The notes below the pieces were generated by a model, which had not been told where the DNA came from, ran no database searches, and saw nothing but the letters and a program-made list of their open reading frames with translations. A stretch of DNA of 64,000 nucleotides from Caviibacterium pharyngocola (GTDB taxonomy: Bacteria > Pseudomonadota > Gammaproteobacteria > Enterobacterales > Pasteurellaceae), in assembly GCF_002795405.1 (NCBI RefSeq), contig NZ_PHGZ01000007.1, positions 1-64,000 of the forward strand, written 5' to 3'. The position numbers were made by a program, and so were the translations under genes. Below are positions 57,461 through 64,000 of the stretch, piece by piece; within the stretch, counting starts at the first letter, position 1, and each line of letters opens with the position of its first letter.

Positions 57461-58771
57461 TTAATAAGCACCATTGCGTCCTAACACAGTCGCTATAGTT
57501 TTTAATAAAATGACAATATCATTCCATAATGACCAGTTTTTCATATACCAGACATCAATATCCACTCGACTATCAAAATCAACTTCACTGCGTCCGCTTA
57601 CTTGCCAAAGGCCAGTTATTCCCGGTTTAACCGCCAGAACTAAAGAAGATTTCGAACCTATATCATCTTTTTCACTCACCATATAAGGGCGAGGACCTAC
57701 TATACTCATCTCACCCTTTAAGACATTCAGCAACTGCGGGATTTCATCTAAAGAGGTTTTACGCAAGAATGAGCCTGATCTCGTTACCCTAGGATCATTA
57801 ATATACTTATGATATTTATCATAATAAGCTTTTTCATCAGGATTATCTTTCAGCCATTGCTCCATAAAAGATTGATCAGAATACATAGAACGAAACTTAT
57901 AACACATAAATTCCTTCCCATCTAATCCTAATCGTTTTTGTTTAAAGAAAACTTTTCCTTTAGGATCATCTAACTTAATCCAAATAGCTATAACAACAAG
58001 CAAAGGAATCCATAATATAGAAGATAATAAAGTTAAAGAATAATCTAATACGGATTTTATAAATTTGTTATATTTACTTAATAACTCATTCTCTAATGTA
58101 AATATATTAGTTCTAGAATTGAACATATTATAAATATAAGAATGTGAAAAATCATATCCACTTAACACAGGTGTAAAAATTATTTTTCTACTATTTTTTA
58201 TATTTTTTTCAATAATTCTATTTAATTTCTCCTTGTCTATTGATTGACCATCAATAAATATTGTTCCACGTTCAAGCCCTTGTACTTTAACATATCCTAA
58301 ATAACGATCTTCAAATAACTGATTTTTAAACTCCTCATTGTTACTAATCACTTTCGCCGGTTTCTGCCAGAAACCTAACTTGAATAAAAATTTTTTTACA
58401 AATAATTTTGAGAGAGGGATCGTAATAGATGAAAAGATAAATATTAATATTAACGTACTTCTGGAATAGAACTCGGCATACTGTCCTAATGCCAATCCGG
58501 CAAAAAGCATTACAAACGAGAGAAAGCAAGATTTCAAAATAATTCGACTCTCGTGCCAAAAATCAAAACGTTTAGTATATACACCGAAATAAATCAACAT
58601 TAAGATTAATGTCACATAAACCCCGCCGAAGGTAATATATGAATAGCCAATAACCGGAACATCAAAAAATAAATTCAATGACTTTCTAACTGATACAGCT
58701 AACATAATAGCTAAGCAAATAGCTAAAAGATCAAAAATAATCAAAAATATAACTGAAACAATTCGATTCAC
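57461..58771 (-). CDS. Undecaprenyl-phosphate sugar phosphotransferase (WbaP family)
   Basis: This 436-residue inner-membrane enzyme starts repeat-unit assembly by moving a hexose-1-phosphate (often galactose or glucose) to undecaprenyl phosphate. Four N-terminal helices (about 5-130) precede a central soluble part. The C-terminal bacterial sugar-transferase domain has KVFFKQKRLGLDGKEFMCYK, RKTSLDEIPQLLNVLKGEMS and GPRPYMVSE, followed by PGITGLWQVSGRS. The sugar specificity is not readable. Confidence 0.9.
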   Translation of the reverse strand: MNRIVSVIFLIIFDLLAICLAIMLAVSVRKSLNLFFDVPVIGYSYITFGGVYVTLILMLIYFGVYTKRFDFWHESRIILKSCFLSFVMLFAGLALGQYAEFYSRSTLILIFIFSSITIPLSKLFVKKFLFKLGFWQKPAKVISNNEEFKNQLFEDRYLGYVKVQGLERGTIFIDGQSIDKEKLNRIIEKNIKNSRKIIFTPVLSGYDFSHSYIYNMFNSRTNIFTLENELLSKYNKFIKSVLDYSLTLLSSILWIPLLVVIAIWIKLDDPKGKVFFKQKRLGLDGKEFMCYKFRSMYSDQSFMEQWLKDNPDEKAYYDKYHKYINDPRVTRSGSFLRKTSLDEIPQLLNVLKGEMSIVGPRPYMVSEKDDIGSKSSLVLAVKPGITGLWQVSGRSEVDFDSRVDIDVWYMKNWSLWNDIVILLKTIATVLGRNGAY

Positions 58772-58870
58772 AATATTACCCCATTATACACAATAACTAT
58801 TTAAAATATTTTCTATATACACATTTAATTTTGATTAAGATATTCAACCCCGTTAATTAAAAGTTAATTA

Positions 58871-59896
58871 TTACTTTATCAGTTGTGGCTCAATTTCTTT
58901 TAAATACTCAACTGCTTCTTTAACTTTCTGAGAAGATCCTTTTTTAGCAATCAATAATGCATCTTCCGTATCAACAACAATCAAATCATCAATATCAATC
59001 GTTACAACTCTTTTGTTGCTCCATATAAAATTGTTATTACTATTAATAGCAACATAACATTCCGTATCAGTATTACTATTTTCATCCTTAGCAAATTCCT
59101 TTTCTAAAGAATCAAAGCTACCGACATCAGACCAACCCAGATCACCGCATACCACTTTAATTTTTGTAGATTTCTCCATTACCGCATAATCAATACTATC
59201 CGATGGTATATTCAGCATATCATCCATATTAATAGATTCGACGTTATTTTGTGCCATTCTATTTGCATAAGCCGCTTTGGCACCTTTATAAACATCCGGC
59301 GAGTATTTTTCTAATTCCGATAATAAGACGCCGGCTTTAAAACAGAAAATACCACAATTCCAAAAATACCTTCCGCTTTCTACATATTGTTTAGCGGTTT
59401 CAAAATTCGGTTTTTCTCTAAAACTAAGTACATTCTCTTCATCTAATGTCTCTATATAACCAAATCCAGTTTCAGGATATTTAGGCTTTAAGCCGAATGT
59501 GACTAAGAATCCATTTTCAGCAAATTTCTTTGCTTTCTTAACCATATCAAGATAATTCTTTTCATTTTTTATTAATTGATCCGATGAAGTCACTAAAACA
59601 ATATCATCCGGATTTAATCCTAAACACGCTAATGCGATAGCCGGCGCAGTATTTCTACCGATAGGTTCTTTAAGATAAGATATATTATTCACTTCGGATG
59701 ATTGTTCTTCAATCAAAGAAAACTGATCATTATTAACTACCGAAATGACAGAATCACAACATTGGATATTACGAGACAACGTTAATTGATAAAGCGACTT
59801 ACCATGAAATAATTTGATAAATTGTTTTGGAACCTGTGTTCTACTTAATGGCCATAATCTAGTTCCGGAACCACCGCATAAAATAATATTAATCAT
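58871..59896 (-). CDS. manC: Mannose-1-phosphate guanylyltransferase
   Basis: This 341-residue enzyme makes GDP-mannose. The pyrophosphorylase motif GGSGTRLWPLSRTQVPKQF and the FREKP and GDLGWSDVGSFDSL motifs are present. The phosphomannose-isomerase domain found in longer ManC/AlgA proteins is missing, so this is the short form; manB and manA are not in the window. It is two bases downstream of a GT4 glycosyltransferase gene. Confidence 0.92.
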   Translation of the reverse strand: MINIILCGGSGTRLWPLSRTQVPKQFIKLFHGKSLYQLTLSRNIQCCDSVISVVNNDQFSLIEEQSSEVNNISYLKEPIGRNTAPAIALACLGLNPDDIVLVTSSDQLIKNEKNYLDMVKKAKKFAENGFLVTFGLKPKYPETGFGYIETLDEENVLSFREKPNFETAKQYVESGRYFWNCGIFCFKAGVLLSELEKYSPDVYKGAKAAYANRMAQNNVESINMDDMLNIPSDSIDYAVMEKSTKIKVVCGDLGWSDVGSFDSLEKEFAKDENSNTDTECYVAINSNNNFIWSNKRVVTIDIDDLIVVDTEDALLIAKKGSSQKVKEAVEYLKEIEPQLIK

Positions 59897-59898
59897 TG

Positions 59899-61011
59899 TT
59901 ACCCTCTAAATAATTCATATTTTTTTTCAATATATTGCTTAATTTCGGTTTCAAATCTTTCGACTGAAAATCTTAGTGCATTTTCTCGCACAATCTGCGG
60001 CTCAAAACCATCTTGGTTTTGATTAAATTTATTAAGTGCGGTCAATAAACTCTCAACATTTTGTTCATTAAAATAAACGCCGGTTACATTATTTATAACT
60101 GTTTCTCTTGTTCCACCTTTATTAAAACAAATAACAGGAGTTCCACAAGCTTGCGCCTCAACAGGAATAATACCGAAATCTTCTTCCGCCGCAAAAACAA
60201 AAGCTTTTGCTCGGCGCATTAAATCAATTAAAACCGAATCTTCTTGATAACCCATAATTTCAATATTCTTACCGGCTTTAGATTTAACTTTTTCCATATC
60301 AGGACCAGAACCGATAACGACTAATTTCTTATCCGTTTGTGAAAAAGCCTCAACGATTAAGTCGATTTTTTTGTAAGGAACCAGTCTAGATGCCGTTAAA
60401 TAAAAATCTTCTTTCTGCTCGCATAATTGAAATTTATTCACATCAACCGGCGGATAAATAACATCGGATTCTTTCCCATAAACTTTCTTTATACGATTTG
60501 CAATATATTGAGAATTAGCAACATAATGATCGACTCGATTTACCGTTGAAAGATCCCACATTCTTATTTTATGTAAGAAATATTTTGCTAAAATTCCTTT
60601 TAGTCCTTTATTTAAACCGCTTTCTTCTAAATAACGAAAGTACAAATCCCAAGCATATCTGACCGGAGTATGAACATAGCTGATGTGTAATTGATTTGAA
60701 TGAGTTAATACACCTTTAGCTACGCAATGTGAAGAAGATAAAACTAAGTCATAGTCCGTTAAATCAAATTGTTCAATAGCAAAAGGAAAGAGCGGTAGAT
60801 AATTACGATATTTTTCTTTTGCCTTCGGTAGTTTTTGAATAAAGCTAGTATGCGCCGTTTTCCCTTTTAAAATTAATTCTCTATTTTTATCATCCAAAAA
60901 GTCAATTAAGCTATAAACTTCAAAGTCATCCCAAATATTGGTAAAACTACTGATACATTTTTCAGCGCCCGCATAGACTGAAAACCAATCGTGAATTAGT
61001 GCTTTTTTCAT
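59899..61011 (-). CDS. GT4-type glycosyltransferase (WbaZ-like)
   Basis: This 370-residue GT-B transferase has an N-terminal acceptor domain (HDWFSVYAGAEKCI) and a C-terminal donor domain with SRLVPYKKIDLIVEAF and the EX7E-like AEEDFGIIPVEAQACGTPVI. The presence of manC next door makes GDP-mannose a reasonable donor guess, but that is inference. It overlaps the upstream transferase gene by four bases. One uptake sequence lies inside (near 60042). Confidence 0.88.
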   Translation of the reverse strand: MKKALIHDWFSVYAGAEKCISSFTNIWDDFEVYSLIDFLDDKNRELILKGKTAHTSFIQKLPKAKEKYRNYLPLFPFAIEQFDLTDYDLVLSSSHCVAKGVLTHSNQLHISYVHTPVRYAWDLYFRYLEESGLNKGLKGILAKYFLHKIRMWDLSTVNRVDHYVANSQYIANRIKKVYGKESDVIYPPVDVNKFQLCEQKEDFYLTASRLVPYKKIDLIVEAFSQTDKKLVVIGSGPDMEKVKSKAGKNIEIMGYQEDSVLIDLMRRAKAFVFAAEEDFGIIPVEAQACGTPVICFNKGGTRETVINNVTGVYFNEQNVESLLTALNKFNQNQDGFEPQIVRENALRFSVERFETEIKQYIEKKYELFRG

Positions 61012-62186
61012 TTTAAAATCTCTCTAAGGTTATTGACTTGATTATAGTTATTTCTAATAAAACCCTGTGCACTATTAGTTAATGCTGCTCTTGAATCTTC
61101 ATCATCTAACAACCTACAAACATTCTGAAAAAATAACTCAGGTACATCAGAGACCAAAATATCTTTCTCAGGCTTTAAACCTGTACCTTCATTGCCTACT
61201 GAAGTCGAAACAACCGGAAGCCCGTTCTGGATAGCATTAATTGTTTTCAATTTAACTCCTGCTCCCGATAACATCGGATTTATAAAAACACACGATTTTG
61301 CATATAAATCAGATAGTTCTTTAGGCGAATCTACAAATTTTATATTATCAAAATTTGATAATTTATTATTTAAATGAAATAAGTTAACTCCTTTTGTATT
61401 ACCGGCTATTATCAAATTATAATCAGTATATTTCTCACAAAGCCTTTTATGTATATTATTTAAGTACCAAAATACCCCTTCTATATTGTTTGGCATAAAT
61501 AAAGAACCAAGAAACAAAACTGTTTTATTATTCTTTACAGAATATGGTAATATGTAGCTTATATCAATCGAAGCAGGAAGAAAAACATTCTTTCCAATAT
61601 TTCTATCCATATAAGAGTCTAGTTCCTTGCTTGATATATGTAAGTTTAAACTTATATCTTTTCTTTTTTTTAACTTATTATCATATATCCTAAACTTAAT
61701 AAATTCAAAATAAAAAAATAATTTCTTAAATATATTTTTAGTTGACAGCGCCAATTCTTTGAAGTAAACACTTTCATCATTATGAACACGCAAGACAACT
61801 TTTTTTATAGTAAGTTTACTCTTTAATAAATCATACAAACCAAAACAATAATGCCCTTCAATTAAGCAATAATCAAAGCTGATACTTTTTATATTTATAA
61901 TTTCCTTACCTATTTTCAGATTATCAACTTTTCTACTTTGAATCTGAAATGGATTTATAGAAAATAAGCTTAAAAGACTTCTATTTCTTAATAAAATTAT
62001 ATTTTCAGATACAACATTATTCATAAAATCAATATCAGTTTCTTTTACTGCTTCTCTTACTGTTGATATAAGATAAATATTAAAACCTATTAATTTAAGA
62101 TTTTTTATTTTTTCAAAAATATCAACTCGCCCCCCATGATTAGGTGGATACGGATAATCACTTGCCAATATTAATATATTTTTCAC
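61008..62186 (-). CDS. GT4-type glycosyltransferase
   Basis: This 392-residue protein resembles GT-B family 4 transferases: the N-terminus ILILASDYPYPPNHGGRVDI and the C-terminal LSGAGVKLKTINAIQNGLPVVSTSVGNEGTG correspond to the acceptor and nucleotide-sugar sites. It starts at a GTG (62186) and overlaps wzy by 29 bases. The coding region is very AT-rich and has no uptake sequence, like the next two genes. Confidence 0.85.
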   Translation of the reverse strand: MKNILILASDYPYPPNHGGRVDIFEKIKNLKLIGFNIYLISTVREAVKETDIDFMNNVVSENIILLRNRSLLSLFSINPFQIQSRKVDNLKIGKEIINIKSISFDYCLIEGHYCFGLYDLLKSKLTIKKVVLRVHNDESVYFKELALSTKNIFKKLFFYFEFIKFRIYDNKLKKRKDISLNLHISSKELDSYMDRNIGKNVFLPASIDISYILPYSVKNNKTVLFLGSLFMPNNIEGVFWYLNNIHKRLCEKYTDYNLIIAGNTKGVNLFHLNNKLSNFDNIKFVDSPKELSDLYAKSCVFINPMLSGAGVKLKTINAIQNGLPVVSTSVGNEGTGLKPEKDILVSDVPELFFQNVCRLLDDEDSRAALTNSAQGFIRNNYNQVNNLREILK

Positions 62187-63438
62187 TACTCAACCTCCAA
62201 TAATTATATATAAATGCGAATCCAAACCAGAAATTATATAAGTATACACTATCAACAAAAAAAGTATGGTTCAAAGTTAAAAAAATAAAGAAAAATAAAA
62301 TAATATTATTATTTATATTATTATAAATAGTTTTATGAAACTTATAGAAAAACAACAATCCAAAAACACCAAAATACATTATAAAATCAAAAAAAAGCGA
62401 CTTAGTGGAGTAGTTATTAGCTTCAATTAGATATGTTTCTACTTCGGAAAAATTCGGAATAAGACCTATGATTATGAATATAGAATTCATTAATTCCATT
62501 GAATTTTGAATACTATTATCAAATAAAGAAATATAAGCGCCAAACCCCGTACCTAGAGGATAAATGAACAGAGATAAAATTCCAGCTAATATCAAAGTGG
62601 TTCGTGTTGTAAAAGATGTATATTCTTCAAATCCTAATAAAATATTATTAAAATAAAGCGAAAAATTCTCTTGCATATATTGGTAAAACAAAATTGACAT
62701 GAATAAGACTAAGATTAGTTTTACCTGAAATTTCAGCTTATTAAAAAGAAAGATAGAAATTATAAAAAATAGTAAGATTCCACTTTTAGATTGAAGTAAG
62801 AAAATCCCAAGGCATAACATAATATATATGACTATTCTATAAATTTTACTCTCCGAACCAAGCAATGAGATCATTCCAAAGGTAATAAAAACTGTCACCG
62901 CATGCGAGCTTTCCATTGAAAACAATCTAGGTCTCATATTATGGTTAGGAATTCCATTGAAGATGGCGATATCATCTAAATTTAAAATATTTAATTTAGT
63001 TAAAATCAGAATAGATAACAAGAATATAAAAATAAAAAAACAAACCTTTATTGAAATAAGAATATACTCTCTTTCTTTAAAAAATTTATTAAATATATAA
63101 AATACAATAAAAGGCTGTGAATAAATAAGCATATTGTTTATAGCTTTTATAACTAAGTTAACCCCTTTTACTTGAAAATCAGAGAATAAAAGAAATAGTA
63201 GAGTTATTAATAATATATATCCTATAAAAAAGACTTGACTTTTATTTACCTTTAATTTTTTTATATTTTTTATCGTATAGTAAGAAAACAATAAATAAAA
63301 AATAGGCATAGACAAATTCGTACCAAAGATACCTAAACTACTTTGATTTAATATAAAATTCTGAAATGGGATACATGAAATAAGAATAAATAATATCAGA
63401 CTTCTTAAATCTAATTTAATAGACTTAATTGCTACCAC
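62158..63438 (-). CDS. O-antigen polymerase Wzy-like protein
   Basis: This 426-residue protein has about eleven hydrophobic helices and a large loop in the C-terminal half (about 290-345), the profile of Wzy polymerases that join repeat units in the periplasm. Primary sequence is poorly conserved in this family, so the call rests on topology and neighbours. It starts with GTG and overlaps the upstream transferase gene by 14 bases. Base composition is strongly AT-rich. Confidence 0.78.
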   Translation of the reverse strand: MVAIKSIKLDLRSLILFILISCIPFQNFILNQSSLGIFGTNLSMPIFYLLFSYYTIKNIKKLKVNKSQVFFIGYILLITLLFLLFSDFQVKGVNLVIKAINNMLIYSQPFIVFYIFNKFFKEREYILISIKVCFFIFIFLLSILILTKLNILNLDDIAIFNGIPNHNMRPRLFSMESSHAVTVFITFGMISLLGSESKIYRIVIYIMLCLGIFLLQSKSGILLFFIISIFLFNKLKFQVKLILVLFMSILFYQYMQENFSLYFNNILLGFEEYTSFTTRTTLILAGILSLFIYPLGTGFGAYISLFDNSIQNSMELMNSIFIIIGLIPNFSEVETYLIEANNYSTKSLFFDFIMYFGVFGLLFFYKFHKTIYNNINNNIILFFFIFLTLNHTFFVDSVYLYNFWFGFAFIYNYWRLSSEKYINIGK

Positions 63439-64000
63439 GGATAATACTCCTTAGCATCAGATATGCTCTTTTAAATTGACTCCGTCTGAATCTATTAAAA
63501 ATAGTGATTGCACTCCCTATCCATAGACCTACTCCGCCACCTAGGTATTTCTTATGGAATTTAACTCTATTTCTAAAAGTTAAAATATCACTAAATTCAC
63601 TTTTTTCATTTGGGTTTTGGCTAGCCCCTGTTGTTCCCCCTTCTTTATGATAAACAGTACTATTTAATGCAATGCCTAATTTAAAATCATGCTTCTTAGC
63701 ATTAAAACAATAGTCTGTTTCTTCATAATATAAAAAATAATCTTCCGGTAATAGTCCGATAGAATTAATAACATCTTTCGATATTAAGAAGGAGGCTCCT
63801 ACGATGTAATCTAATTCCTGTTCGATAAGATTTCTATCCAAAATATGAGACGACGTACCGAAAAATTTATTTACCGTTCCTCCGTATGCTTGAACTTTTT
63901 CAGGAGCATGGTAATACATTAAACTTGATCCACATATGCCAATATTATGGCAATCTGCATAAGAAACCAAATTTGATAATGAATCAAATTTTATAACAGT
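63425..64000 (-). CDS. GT2-type glycosyltransferase, partial (5' part beyond the window)
   Basis: The visible C-terminal 191 residues have the GT2 / rhamnosyltransferase-like signature FLISKDVINSIGLLPEDYFLYYEETDYCFN, with the EETDYC metal-binding and acceptor segment, followed by a membrane-proximal hydrophobic stretch. The frame continues without a stop to position 64000, so the true start lies further right. The dTDP-rhamnose genes in the cluster suggest a rhamnose donor, but the specificity is not shown. Confidence 0.85.
   Translation of the reverse strand, partial: TVIKFDSLSNLVSYADCHNIGICGSSLMYYHAPEKVQAYGGTVNKFFGTSSHILDRNLIEQELDYIVGASFLISKDVINSIGLLPEDYFLYYEETDYCFNAKKHDFKLGIALNSTVYHKEGGTTGASQNPNEKSEFSDILTFRNRVKFHKKYLGGGVGLWIGSAITIFNRFRRSQFKRAYLMLRSIIRGSN

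Overview
The window looks like a chromosomal segment of a Pasteurellaceae species. The Hin-type DNA-uptake core AAGTGCGGT (or its complement ACCGCACTT) recurs dozens of times in both strands. Gene blocks match Haemophilus-type order (murI-recG-spoT-rpoZ-gmk; cydABX-ybgE-ybgC-tolQRAB-pal; four prepilin genes plus recC behind a CRP-S competence site). The species cannot be named from the sequence alone.

Layout. 1-6.3 kb: murI, recG, spoT, rpoZ and gmk on the minus strand, with an rRNA-type P1 promoter firing out of the left edge. 6.4-11.8 kb: gapA, followed directly after its stop codon by a 3.4-kb group II intron, then by three tandem 246-bp units made of a terminator plus a REP-doublet element. 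12-21.7 kb: acyl-CoA ligase, nrdDG with stacked Fur, CRP/FNR and NrdR sites, a divergent XRE/membrane-protein pair with palindromic operators, yjjV-type tatD, a Nudix gene, ppiA, ppiB, cysS. 21.8-27.5 kb: recC and the comNOPQ-type prepilin genes. 27.6-36.1 kb: four tRNA-Lys genes and the Tol-Pal and cytochrome bd genes, including a 32-codon cydX. 36.6-43.9 kb: a small exported protein, hpt, a likely Fur-controlled small RNA, pmbA, yjgA, an overlapping toxin-antitoxin pair between identical 48-bp hairpins, hflKC, a phosphopantetheinyl transferase and a small lipoprotein. 43.9-50.4 kb: htpG, an Opa-type porin, sprT, metK, ndk, pepB. 50.4-64 kb: a surface polysaccharide locus (dTDP-rhamnose genes in the order B-A-D-C, WbaP-type transferase, manC, three glycosyltransferases, Wzy) with three unrelated genes lodged at its gene junctions: two Schlafen/AlbA_2 ATPase-type regulators and a small RelA/SpoT-domain protein.

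The most unusual signals are as follows. (1) A dispersed, REP-doublet-bearing element (six copies) sits between duplicated copies of a local transcription terminator at three of its four loci. (2) The group II intron recognises the 3' end of gapA and starts exactly after the stop codon. (3) A Fur-box-driven, terminator-ended transcript without an ORF lies between pmbA and hpt and resembles RyhB-class sRNAs. (4) An 11-bp tandem repeat inside an AlbA_2 gene would switch reading frame on slippage. (5) A toxin-antitoxin pair is bracketed by 48-bp identical uptake-sequence hairpins.

All functional calls come from reading the translations, motifs and gene order; no database search was run.
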